Source: Georgenia ruanii (GTDB taxonomy: Bacteria; Actinomycetota; Actinomycetes; Actinomycetales; Actinomycetaceae). Taken from it: a stretch of DNA of 64,000 nt. The notes under the pieces were generated by a model that did not search any database, had not been told where the DNA came from, and saw nothing but the letters and a program-made list of their open reading frames with translations. This document shows, one piece after another, positions 38,695 to 46,352 of the stretch (position 1 is its first letter; the number at the start of each line of letters is the position of its first letter). The stretch lies in contig NZ_VUKE01000002.1 of assembly GCF_009193175.1 (NCBI RefSeq), positions 124,001 through 188,000 on the forward strand, given 5' to 3'. The translations under genes and the position numbers were made by a program.

Positions 38695-40676
38695 TGCGCT
38701 CGCGCAAGAAGAAGGACGCCCCGACGACGGACGCGGCGCCGGAGTCCGCGGAGGCGACGGCGGAGGCGCAGCCGCTTGCTGAAGGGGATTCGGCGCCCGA
38801 GATGCAGCCGACCGTCGAGGGGGATGCGACGGCGGACGCGCGGCCGCCCGCCGAAGAGGACTCGGGGAACGACGGCTCGGTCGATGCGCCACGGGCGTCC
38901 GAGGAGCTGGCCACCGCGCCCGCCGCCGACTCGGCCGCGGATACCGGCACGCCTCAAGACTCGCCGGTGGCGGCAGACGCGACGGGCGACGGCGCGACAG
39001 CTCCCGGCGCACTCGATTCCTCCGCGGCCGCCGAGTCTTCTGACTACGCCGACCAGGCCGCCACGGCACCGGGCGAAGCTCGCGGCCCCGCCGAGGACAC
39101 GGCCGCTGACGACGCCGCCGATGCCCCGGCACCGGCCGCCCGCCCCTCCCGCGGGCGCACGGCCCTGCGCCGCGTGGGCGCGACGACCTCGGCGCTGCTG
39201 CTCGTCGGCGCCGCCGCCGGCGCCGTCGTCGCCGCGCAGTACCTCACCCCGGAGCCGTCCGCGGCGGTCACCGCCCCTCTCGTCGACGTGCCCGCCGGCC
39301 CGGTGACCGCCGTGTGCGCCGGCCCGCCCGCGCTGACCAGCGGCGACGGCATGTCGGTGGACCCGGACCTCGACCCCGCGGCCGCCACCCCGGCCAGCCG
39401 CACCCAGCTGCTCACCCTCCCGCGCGCCGACGCCGCCGCGGGGGAGGGCACCTTCACGTCGCTGGACGGCGACGCCCAACCGCTCGCCAGGCAGGGCGAG
39501 GTCCGCGCGCTCACCACCGACCCGGCGGCCGCCGGGATCCTCCAGGCCGAGCCGGTCGGCGAGGTCAGCGCCCTGCTCGCCGGTGCCACGGTGGCCCGGG
39601 CCACCGCCGGCGACCTGCGCGGCCTCATCGCCACGGGCTGCCAGACGCCGGCGTCGTCGACCTGGCTGGTCGGCGGCGCGAGCGAGCCCGGCGCCAGCGG
39701 CCAGCTGGTGCTCACCAACCCCGGCCGCACGCCGGTGACCGTGAACGTCACGGTCTGGACCTCGCTCGGCGTCACCGACGCGCCGCTGCTCACCGGCGTC
39801 GTCATCGCCCCCGGCAAGCAGACCGCCGTCCTCCTCGAGGCCGCGGTCACCAGCGACCCGCGCCTGGCCCTGCGCGTGGACGCCGACGGCGGCGAGGTCA
39901 CCGCCGTCGTCCAGGACGCCCGGCTGAGCGGCTTCGTCCCCGCGGGCGTCGACGCCGTCACCCCCGCCGCGCCGCCGGCGCTGCACCAGACGATTCCCGG
40001 CGTCGTGCTCGGCGAGTCCGGCATCGACGACGCCGCGAGCTCCGCCGTGCGGCTGGTCAATCCGGGCGAGGAGGTCGCCACCGCGCGCGTCAGTCTCCTG
40101 GGCGCCGAGGGGGAGCAGGCCGTCTCGGGAGCCGAGGAGGTGGCGATCGACCCCGGCGCCGTGCTCGACCTCTCGCTCGCCGGCATCGCGCCCGGCGCGT
40201 ACGCCGTCGCCGTGAAGTCCGACGTCCCCGTCACCGGCGCCGTCGTGCTCGCCCGCCCCGGCACCCCCGGCGAGCTCGACCCCGACGTCGCCCCGGTGGA
40301 CCGGGCGTGGACGCCGGCGGCGGCGCCGCTCACCGCCGGGACGCTGCCGCTGCCGGGCCTCGGCCAGCTCGTCGACGCCGCGACCGTGACCCTGAGCAAC
40401 CCGGCCGAGACGCCCGTCGACGTCGACCTCGTCCCGGTGAGCGGGACCGGCTCGCGCGGGAAGGCCGTCCAGGTGACCGTGCCCGCGAAGGCCACCGTGG
40501 CCACGCCCGCCGCGGACCTCGGCGACCAGCTCGCCGCCGTCGAGCTGAGCGCGGAGGACGGGGTGACGGCCGCCGTCGTCCTCACCGCCAAGGCGCCCGA
40601 CGGCGAGCTGATCTCGGTCCTGCCGCCGGCGGCCGACCCGCACGCGCAGCGGGCGGTCCGCGTCGACGTGCGCTGA
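38694..40676 (+). CDS. DUF5719 family membrane-anchored extracytoplasmic protein
   Basis: A 660-residue protein with a cytoplasmic N-terminus of about 150 residues that is Ala/Glu/Asp-rich and probably disordered. One membrane span follows at about 160-180 (TTSALLLVGAAAGAVVAAQYL). The rest is a large extracytoplasmic beta-rich region with repeated TNPGRTPVTVNVTVW-like and VRLVNPGEEVATARV units that look like Ig/Ca-dependent adhesion folds. DUF5719 has no assigned role. It is almost always next to the large GT2 membrane protein, and here the two are coupled by a one-base overlap, so they probably act together outside the membrane. Confidence 0.83.
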   Translation: MRSRKKKDAPTTDAAPESAEATAEAQPLAEGDSAPEMQPTVEGDATADARPPAEEDSGNDGSVDAPRASEELATAPAADSAADTGTPQDSPVAADATGDGATAPGALDSSAAAESSDYADQAATAPGEARGPAEDTAADDAADAPAPAARPSRGRTALRRVGATTSALLLVGAAAGAVVAAQYLTPEPSAAVTAPLVDVPAGPVTAVCAGPPALTSGDGMSVDPDLDPAAATPASRTQLLTLPRADAAAGEGTFTSLDGDAQPLARQGEVRALTTDPAAAGILQAEPVGEVSALLAGATVARATAGDLRGLIATGCQTPASSTWLVGGASEPGASGQLVLTNPGRTPVTVNVTVWTSLGVTDAPLLTGVVIAPGKQTAVLLEAAVTSDPRLALRVDADGGEVTAVVQDARLSGFVPAGVDAVTPAAPPALHQTIPGVVLGESGIDDAASSAVRLVNPGEEVATARVSLLGAEGEQAVSGAEEVAIDPGAVLDLSLAGIAPGAYAVAVKSDVPVTGAVVLARPGTPGELDPDVAPVDRAWTPAAAPLTAGTLPLPGLGQLVDAATVTLSNPAETPVDVDLVPVSGTGSRGKAVQVTVPAKATVATPAADLGDQLAAVELSAEDGVTAAVVLTAKAPDGELISVLPPAADPHAQRAVRVDVR

Positions 40677-40705
40677 GTGCCGACGGCCGCTGCTGATCTG
40701 GTGGA

Positions 40706-40761
40706 GCCTCCGCGCCTCCGCGCCTCCGCGCCTCCGCGCCTCCGCGCCTCGGCGCCTCCGC
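40706..40761. repeat. Seven 8-base tandem repeats
   Basis: Unit GCCTCCGC, seven copies, with one substitution in copy 6. It starts 30 bases after the DUF5719 stop. Confidence 0.85.
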
Positions 40762-40925
40762 GAGCACGCCGCGGCTCCTCGGGGCGCCCGCGACCTGCAC
40801 CGGCCGGGACGCAGGCGCAGCGGCGTGCCGTCCTCCCCGGCGCCGCTGTCCGACCGGCGTCGTCGAGCCGATTCCCCGGCCCAAAATCAGGACGAAGGTT
40901 GTCGTGACGGCGCAGGATGGTTACT

Positions 40926-40952
40926 GTCACATCAGTAACACCTGTAACAGGC
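40926..40952 (+). promoter_or_regulatory. Putative MtrA-type binding site (three 9-base direct repeats)
   Basis: GTCACATCA, GTAACACCT and GTAACAGGC lie head to tail with a 9-base period, about 95 bases before a cell-wall hydrolase gene. Direct GT(C/A)ACA repeats with this spacing are described for the actinobacterial regulator MtrA, which controls such hydrolases. Binding is not shown here. Confidence 0.5.
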
Positions 40953-41046
40953 GACACAGACGTCACACGGACACGTCACGACACCGGCGCTGGGGGAGAG
41001 CGCGGGCGGTGCCGCCGGACTGTCGCCGCTGCTTGATGGAGGACCG

Positions 41047-42618
41047 ATGTCGAAGGCCGGACACACCCGGGCACTGCCCCGCGCCCAGGCGGGACGTGCC
41101 GGCGTGGGCCTCGCGCTCGCGGCGACCACCGCGGTGAGCGTCGCCGTCCCCGCCGCCCAGGCACAGGCCGCCCCCAGCCTCCCCGCGGCGGCCCTGCACG
41201 GAGGGGCCACCGGCGCGCGCACGAGCGCGCCCACCGCCGTGCCGCAGATGACCTACCGCGTCCAGCCGGGGGACACCGTCTCCCACATCGCCCTGCGCAC
41301 CGGCTCGTCGGTGAGTGCGATCGTGCGGGCGAACAACCTCGACTCCCGCGCGCTCATCCGCGTGGGCCAGATGCTCAAGATCCCCTCGGCCGCCGGGACG
41401 ACGGCGTCGTCCGCCGCCCCGGTCGTGGCCGCGGCCGCTTCGGCGGCGGCCGGCGCGACGACGCACACGGTGGCCGGCGGGGACACCGTCTCGGTGCTGG
41501 CCAAACGCTACGGCACCACGGTCGCGGCGATCGTGGCGGCGAACGGGCTGAAGTCGGCGAACCTCGTCTACGTCGGGCAGCGCCTGACGATCCCCGGGAC
41601 CGCCGGCGGGGTCACCGCGGCGCCCGCGGCGCCGGCCGCTGCCCCCGCACCCGCCAAGGCCGCCGCCCCCGCCGCCCAGGCCTCCGGCGCCAGCCACCGG
41701 GTGGCCGCCGGCGAGACCGTCTCGGTGCTGGCCAAGCGCTACGGCACCACCGTCTCGGCGATCGTCGCGGCGAACGGCCTGCGCTCGGCCGACCTCATCC
41801 ACGTGGGCCAGGTGCTCACCATCCCGGGCTCGGCCAGCGCGCCGGCCCCCGCCGCTCCGGCCCCCACCCCGGCGCCCACGGCCCCGTCCGCTCCGGCACC
41901 GTCAGCTCCGGCGCCGTCGGCCTCGCCCGCCCCCGCCGCCATGGCCGGCACCTACACCGTCCGGGCCGGCGACACGGTCTCGGCCCTGGCCAAGAGCTGG
42001 GGGACGACCGCCTCCGCCGTCGTCCAGGCCAACGGCCTGAGCAGCGCCGCCCTCATCTACGTGGGCCAGACGCTGAAGATCCCCGGCACCTCCACCACCC
42101 CGAACGTCACCCCGGTGACCAAGCAGCTGGTGCCCAGCACCTTCCTCGGCCGCACCTACCCCGAGGCCACCGTCAACGCCGCGAACGCCAACAAGGCGGC
42201 GCTGCTGGCCGTGGGGGTGCCCAGCCGCGCCGAGATGCAGGCGATGGTCGTCCGGGTGGCGCGCGAGATGGGGGTCGACCCGGTGCTCGCCCAGGCCCAC
42301 GCCTACCAGGAGTCCGGCTTCAACCACGCCTCGGTGTCCCCGGCCAACGCCATCGGCACCATGCAGGTCATCCCGACCTCGGGAGAGTGGGCCTCGCAAC
42401 TGGTGGGGCGCCACCTCAACCTCATGGACCCCTACGACAACGTCGTGGCCGGCGTGGCGATCCTCCGGGCGCTGCACAAGACGTTCCCGAACAACCTCGA
42501 CTACGCCATCGGCGCGTACTACCAGGGCGCCGGCGGCGTGCAGCGCTACGGGCTGTACTCCGACACCCAGATGTACGTGAACTCCGTCAAGGCGCACATG
42601 ACCCGCTTCTCGGGCTGA
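41047..42618 (+). CDS. Secreted LysM-repeat lytic transglycosylase
   Basis: A 523-residue exported wall hydrolase. The signal peptide ends near AQA-QAA (about 40). Four LysM domains (about 69-113, 139-183, 217-260 and 302-346), each opening with a GDTVS or GETVS motif, are separated by Ala/Pro linkers and give peptidoglycan binding. The C-terminal SLT-type domain (about 395-520) has the catalytic Glu422 in HAYQESGFNH, followed by ANAIGTMQVIP and YYQGAGGV. This supports lytic cleavage of the MurNAc-GlcNAc bond. GATGGAGG precedes the ATG at 41047. It is monocistronic. Confidence 0.93.
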   Translation: MSKAGHTRALPRAQAGRAGVGLALAATTAVSVAVPAAQAQAAPSLPAAALHGGATGARTSAPTAVPQMTYRVQPGDTVSHIALRTGSSVSAIVRANNLDSRALIRVGQMLKIPSAAGTTASSAAPVVAAAASAAAGATTHTVAGGDTVSVLAKRYGTTVAAIVAANGLKSANLVYVGQRLTIPGTAGGVTAAPAAPAAAPAPAKAAAPAAQASGASHRVAAGETVSVLAKRYGTTVSAIVAANGLRSADLIHVGQVLTIPGSASAPAPAAPAPTPAPTAPSAPAPSAPAPSASPAPAAMAGTYTVRAGDTVSALAKSWGTTASAVVQANGLSSAALIYVGQTLKIPGTSTTPNVTPVTKQLVPSTFLGRTYPEATVNAANANKAALLAVGVPSRAEMQAMVVRVAREMGVDPVLAQAHAYQESGFNHASVSPANAIGTMQVIPTSGEWASQLVGRHLNLMDPYDNVVAGVAILRALHKTFPNNLDYAIGAYYQGAGGVQRYGLYSDTQMYVNSVKAHMTRFSG

Positions 42619-42644
42619 GGCCGCCGGGCCGCGTCACACACACA

Positions 42645-42657
42645 GCCCGCTTCGGGC
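42645..42657. terminator. Short GC hairpin after the LysM gene
   Basis: GCCCG and CGGGC are separated by three bases, 27 bases after the stop. It is a weak but plausible terminator. Confidence 0.4.
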
Positions 42658-42695
42658 CGCGGCACGCCGTCGTCCCTGGTTCACTCCGGTCGGCG

Positions 42696-42780
42696 GCGTG
42701 CCGTGTCTTCCGCACGGCATGAACGCGTGCCGTGTTTTCGCACCGCATGAACGCGTGCGGTGTCTTCCGGCCGCATCAAC
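42696..42780. repeat. Three imperfect 28-29-base tandem repeats
   Basis: Units at 42696-42724, 42725-42752 and 42753-42780, each from GCGTGC to CAAC or GAAC. Unit 1 contains a perfect GCCGTG/CACGGC hairpin, and changes in units 2 and 3 partly preserve pairing. The repeats lie between convergent genes. Confidence 0.6.
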
Positions 42781-42873
42781 GCGGTGCGGGCCCGCCTCCA
42801 CGGTGCCCGGCCTGGAATCCGTCCGCGGAGTGGGGTGCTGCCCTCCTCGGGAGGGAACGCCCGTCGCGGTCCG

Positions 42874-43524
42874 TCAGGCGGCGACGTCGGCCCGCACGCG
42901 GGCCAGCAGGCGCGCCGCGGCCGCCGCCTGCTCGGCGAAGACAAGGTGGTCGGCGCCGGGGGAGATGACGAGCTCGACGTCGGCCCCGCGCCGCCACAGC
43001 GCGTCCGCGGTCTCCTCGACCCGCTCCATCGGGACCTCCGGGTCGTCCTGTGCCACGCCGAGCACCACCGGCCGGCCGTCCCAGCGCCCCTCGATCGGGG
43101 CCCTCGTGCCGACCGGGCCCAGGTAGCCGCCGGCGAGCAGGACCGCACCCGCGAACGGCATGCGGGAGGAGGCGATGTGGTGCGCCAGCACGCTGGCACC
43201 CTGGCAGAAGCCGAGGAGGACCGTGCGGGCGGGGGCGAAGCCCGACCAGGTGATCTGGGTGAGCGTCGCCTCCACCGCTTGCAGGGCCGCGTCGAGCTCG
43301 GGCTGGTTGGCGTCGATCGGGTCGGTCAGCGGGTTCGGGAACCAGCCGCCCTCCGGCGCGACGGGCGCGAAGTAGGCCGCGCGGGGCTCGCCGATCCGCG
43401 CGGCCAGGGCCCGCATGTCTGCGACGTCCTGACCACGGCCGTGCATCGCCAGAACGGCAGTGGTGGCCAGGTTCAGCGGCGCCCCCCAGCGCTCGATGAC
43501 GGGTCGCGACGCCCGCTCCGTCAT
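42874..43524 (-). CDS. Carboxylesterase/phospholipase-like alpha/beta hydrolase
   Basis: A 216-residue alpha/beta hydrolase of the phospholipase/carboxylesterase group. AMHGRGQD near residue 27 is the oxyanion-loop HGxG(x)D. The nucleophile elbow reads LGFCQGAS with Cys107 where the family usually has Ser. An Asp in VAQDDPEVP and a His in GADHLVF complete the triad. A Cys nucleophile is known in dienelactone hydrolases. The ATG at 43524 is preceded by GGGAGG. The frame extends 30 codons upstream without a better start. The substrate is unknown. The gene is flanked by non-coding sequence on both sides. Confidence 0.82.
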   Translation of the reverse strand: MTERASRPVIERWGAPLNLATTAVLAMHGRGQDVADMRALAARIGEPRAAYFAPVAPEGGWFPNPLTDPIDANQPELDAALQAVEATLTQITWSGFAPARTVLLGFCQGASVLAHHIASSRMPFAGAVLLAGGYLGPVGTRAPIEGRWDGRPVVLGVAQDDPEVPMERVEETADALWRRGADVELVISPGADHLVFAEQAAAAARLLARVRADVAA

Positions 43525-43690
43525 GTGTCGCCTCCCAGGGGCATTACGTGGTCGTGCGCGTTCTTGTCGTGACGCCGTCGTCCGAAGAACGCCGTTCACC
43601 TTCATCGGACGCAAACTACCCCGGATGAGGACGTCATTTGTACGAAAGCAATGACCGATATCCTCCGCACTGTGAGCCGCTCCGGGGCGG

Positions 43691-44155
43691 TCAGAACTCG
43701 GCGGGGTAGTCCGGGTCGATGTCCTCCGGGGCCCGGCCGAGCATCCCGGCCACCTGCTCGACGAGCACGACCCGCACGAGCAGCTCCATCTCCTCGGCGT
43801 CCTCCGCGCGGGCGAGCACCGGGCGGCGGTACACGACGATCCGGTGCGTCAGCCCGGCCGCGGGGTCGGCGGGGAAGTAGCGCCCGAGCGCGACCGTGCG
43901 GTGCTCCCAGGGCGCGGGGTCCGACGGCGGGACCTCCTCGACGGCGAACTCCACCCCGTCCAGCTGCTTGGCCCAGCGGCGCTCGAGCCGGCGGACGCAG
44001 CGCAGCACGAGGTCGTCGAAGCGGTCGCCGCGGGTACGCCACCCGGGCAGCGACGGCGGGATGAGGGGGCCGCGCAGGCCCCGTCCGTGCCGGTCCCGCC
44101 GGTGCGTCGGCCGGCGCGCCGGCATCGCGGGCAGGGTCGGCTCGAGATCGGGCAT
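43691..44155 (-). CDS. Metallopeptidase-family (zincin-like) protein lacking HExxH
   Basis: A 154-residue protein of the actinobacterial family annotated as metallopeptidase (Rv3259-like by context). The basic N-terminus (HRRDRHGRGLRGPLIPP) is followed by FDDLVLRCVRRLERRW, VEFAVEEVPPSDP and a C-terminal EDIDPDYPAEF. At the position of the zinc HExxH the sequence is LVEQVAGML, so no zinc site is visible and peptidase activity is doubtful. The ATG at 44155 lies six bases after a TAGCCT -10 hexamer, suggesting a leaderless mRNA. It is divergent from the DUF3499 gene, as in mycobacteria. Confidence 0.8.
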   Translation of the reverse strand: MPDLEPTLPAMPARRPTHRRDRHGRGLRGPLIPPSLPGWRTRGDRFDDLVLRCVRRLERRWAKQLDGVEFAVEEVPPSDPAPWEHRTVALGRYFPADPAAGLTHRIVVYRRPVLARAEDAEEMELLVRVVLVEQVAGMLGRAPEDIDPDYPAEF

Positions 44156-44161
44156 CCCACG

Positions 44162-44190
44162 AGGCTAATCGACCGGGCCCTGGCGGTCAT
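44162..44190 (-). promoter_or_regulatory. Putative leaderless promoter of the zincin-like gene
   Basis: On the minus strand, ATGACC and TAGCCT are spaced by 17 bases. The start codon is six bases past the -10 hexamer. Confidence 0.5.
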
Positions 44191-44330
44191 CGCTCCGCCC
44201 GGTTTGCCGCCCGTGCCGACGCGGGGCCCGGCTAGCCCCGCTCCGTTTGCCGCCGCCCGCTCCGGGAGGTAATGCCACTCACGGCGTGGATCCGCCGGCT
44301 TCGGCCCCGCACGCGGTAGCGTCGACCATC

Positions 44331-44744
44331 GTGAGAGCCGTCCGTCAGTGCAGCAGGTCCGCCTGCGACCGCGCCGCCGTGGCCACGCTCACGTACGTCT
44401 ACGCCGACTCGACGGTCGTCCTCGGCCCGCTGTCCACCACGGTCGAGCCGCACGCCTACGACCTGTGCGACGTGCACGCGGACCGCCTCACCGTCCCGCG
44501 CGGCTGGGACGTCGTGCGCCTGGCCACCGAGTTCAAGCCCGCCAGCCCCTCCAACGACGACCTCGTCGCCCTCGCCGACGCCGTCCGCGAGGCCTCCCGC
44601 GCCAAGCCGCAGCACGCCGCGCCGGCGCAGCGGCCCAGCTCGGCCGCCCCGGCCCCGGTCACCCACCACCTGCCCGAGCCGCTGGTCGACGGCGAGATCG
44701 GCCGCCGCGGGCACCTGCGGGTGCTCAAGGGCGAGGGCGAGTAG
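44331..44744 (+). CDS. DUF3499 family protein
   Basis: A 137-residue actinobacteria-specific protein. It opens RAVRQCSRSACDRAAVATLTYVYADSTVVLGPL and contains DLCDVHADRLTVPRGWDVVRL. The CSRSxC and CDVH motifs could bind a metal such as zinc. The C-terminal third is Ala/Pro-rich, ending GRRGHLRVLKGEGE. Function is unknown. I chose the GTG at 44331 because family homology begins there. No ribosome site precedes it, but TAGCGT ends nine bases before, which fits a leaderless start. The Trm112-like gene follows 46 bases later. Confidence 0.85.
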   Translation: MRAVRQCSRSACDRAAVATLTYVYADSTVVLGPLSTTVEPHAYDLCDVHADRLTVPRGWDVVRLATEFKPASPSNDDLVALADAVREASRAKPQHAAPAQRPSSAAPAPVTHHLPEPLVDGEIGRRGHLRVLKGEGE

Positions 44745-44790
44745 CCGCGCCGGTACGCTGGCCACGCACCCGAGCCCAGGAGCAGCACCC

Positions 44791-45030
44791 ATGAGCGAGA
44801 CCACGCACACCCCCCACACCCCGCTTCTCGGGATCGACCCGTGGGTGCGGCAGATCCTGCGCTGCCCGGTGACCGGGGCCGACCTCGTCGACGGCGTGGG
44901 GCCGGACGGCCAGCCCGAGCTGGTCTCGACCAGCGAGGTCAACCCGCTCGCCTACCCGGTGCGCGACGGCGTGCCCATCCTGCTCGAGGACGAGGCCCGT
45001 CCCGCCGAGCGCGTGCCCAGCGACGACTGA
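44791..45030 (+). CDS. Trm112 family protein
   Basis: A 79-residue protein. ILRCPVTGADL, then NPLAYPVRDGVPILLEDEAR, are the hallmark of the Trm112/YcaR family, small partners of methyltransferases. The zinc-binding Cys set is reduced here to a single Cys, as in many bacterial members. AGGAG precedes the ATG. It probably shares a transcript with the DUF3499 gene. The partner enzyme is not in the window. Confidence 0.87.
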   Translation: MSETTHTPHTPLLGIDPWVRQILRCPVTGADLVDGVGPDGQPELVSTSEVNPLAYPVRDGVPILLEDEARPAERVPSDD

Positions 45031-45229
45031 TCTCCTTCCCAGCCATCCCGCGGGTCCACGGGAGCCACGAGTTTGCGCTGGCGTTCGGCGGCGCTGGCGC
45101 CCGGCGCGGTAGCGCACCAGCGCCGCCCGGACCAGCAGCGCTGCCGCGCCTGAGCGAGCGCGTCGTCGTCGTCCCACTAGCCTGTGACGCGGACCTGCGG
45201 GTCCGTCCGATCGAGCACAGGGAGCAGAC

Positions 45230-46201
45230 ATGTCCGCGAGCGGCGGTACCAAGGCGATCATCGCGGCTCTCAGCGCCAACCTGGGCATCGCCGTCGCCAA
45301 GTTCGTCGCGTTCCTGCTGACCGCGTCGAGCTCGATGCTCGCCGAGGCGATCCACTCCGTGGCCGACTCCGGCAACCAGGTGCTGCTGCTGGTCGGCGGC
45401 AAGCGGGCGGCGCGGCGGGCCTCCGCCGTCCACCAGTTCGGCTACGGGCGGTCGCGGTACATCTACGCGTTCATCGTCTCCATCGTGCTGTTCAGCCTCG
45501 GCGGGCTCTTCGCGCTCTACGAGGCGTGGCACAAGTTCGCCGACCCACACCCGATCGAGTCCTGGCAGTGGGTGCCGATCGCGGTGCTGCTCATCGCGAT
45601 CGGGCTCGAGGGCCGCTCCTTCTCGGTGGCCATCAAGGAGGCGAACGCCGTCCGCGGCACGCACTCCCTGCGGGAGTACATCAAGGCCTCCCGGGCGCCG
45701 GAGATCCCGGTGATCCTCCTCGAGGACTTCGGGGCGCTGGTCGGCCTGGTGTTCGGGCTCTTCGGCGTGGGCATGACGCTCGTGACGCACGACGGCCGGT
45801 GGGACGCGGTGGGTTCGGCGGCGATCGGCCTGCTGCTCGTCGTCATCGCCATCTATCTGGCGCGGGAGATGGCCTCGATGCTCATCGGCGAGTCGGCGCT
45901 GCCGTCGCACCACCGAGCGATCGAAGCGGCCCTGCCGGGCGAGGGGATCGAGCGGGTCATCCACATGCGCACAATGCACCTGGGACCGGACGAGGTGCTC
46001 GTGGCCGCCAAGGTCGCGGTGCCGACCGGGGCGTCCGCCACCGGGATCGCGACGGCGATCGACCGAGCCGAGCAGCGCGTGCGCGCCGCCGTGCCGCTGA
46101 AGACGCTGATCTACCTGGAGCCGGACATCTACCACGCCGAGCTTTCCGGCGCCGAGGGGATGGCCGAGGAGGAGCATCCTGCGGCCCCGTCGGGGCACTG
46201 A
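45230..46201 (+). CDS. Cation diffusion facilitator transporter
   Basis: A 323-residue CDF-family metal/proton antiporter with six predicted spans. The first metal-site motif is H42xxxD46 in AEAIHSVADSGNQ, after ASSSMLAEA. The second half shows LLEDFGALVGLVFGLFG, and the cytoplasmic ferredoxin-like domain (about 225-310) ends with a metal-binding-like TLIYLEPDIYH. It probably exports divalent cations such as Zn or Mn; selectivity is not evident. AGGGAGC precedes the ATG. It is followed by a 9-base tandem repeat. Confidence 0.92.
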   Translation: MSASGGTKAIIAALSANLGIAVAKFVAFLLTASSSMLAEAIHSVADSGNQVLLLVGGKRAARRASAVHQFGYGRSRYIYAFIVSIVLFSLGGLFALYEAWHKFADPHPIESWQWVPIAVLLIAIGLEGRSFSVAIKEANAVRGTHSLREYIKASRAPEIPVILLEDFGALVGLVFGLFGVGMTLVTHDGRWDAVGSAAIGLLLVVIAIYLAREMASMLIGESALPSHHRAIEAALPGEGIERVIHMRTMHLGPDEVLVAAKVAVPTGASATGIATAIDRAEQRVRAAVPLKTLIYLEPDIYHAELSGAEGMAEEEHPAAPSGH

Positions 46202-46212
46202 GGGACGGGCAT

Positions 46213-46266
46213 CGCCCCGGTCGCCCCGGTCGCTCCGGTCGCCCCGGTCGCCCCGGTCGCCCCGGT
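46213..46266. repeat. Six 9-base tandem repeats
   Basis: Unit CGCCCCGGT, six copies with one substitution in copy 3, starting 12 bases after the transporter stop. Confidence 0.85.
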
Positions 46267-46312
46267 CGCGGCTCGTTCGCCCGGTGCACTGCGCTGGCAG
46301 CCGCAATGGTGT

Positions 46313-46352
46313 ACTTCCGTACGGCGATGCCTGCCGTTCTTTACCCACGGGC
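46313..46352. repeat. 40-base direct repeat, left copy
   Basis: It matches 47510-47549 at 35 of 40 positions, including the 16-base run CGTTCTTTACCCACG. The pair brackets the AbiEi-like gene, and this copy covers its stop codon. Confidence 0.75.

Larger units (their letters stand above)
40677..41046. other. 370-base intergenic region before the LysM gene
   Basis: No gene was recognised here. It holds seven tandem copies of an 8-base unit (GCCTCCGC) at 40706-40761, a GC-rich middle, and from 40920 a set of GTnACA direct repeats and short palindromes leading to the LysM gene. Confidence 0.6.

Noticed and set aside
40870-41046. c-di-AMP (ydaO) riboswitch before the LysM gene
   Set aside because: This class often precedes actinobacterial wall hydrolases, but I could not align the conserved core. 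The GTnACA repeats explain the visible structure better.
42696-42780. CRISPR-like array
   Set aside because: The units are contiguous and diverged with no unique spacers, and no cas genes are present. The same applies to the other tandem repeats in the window.
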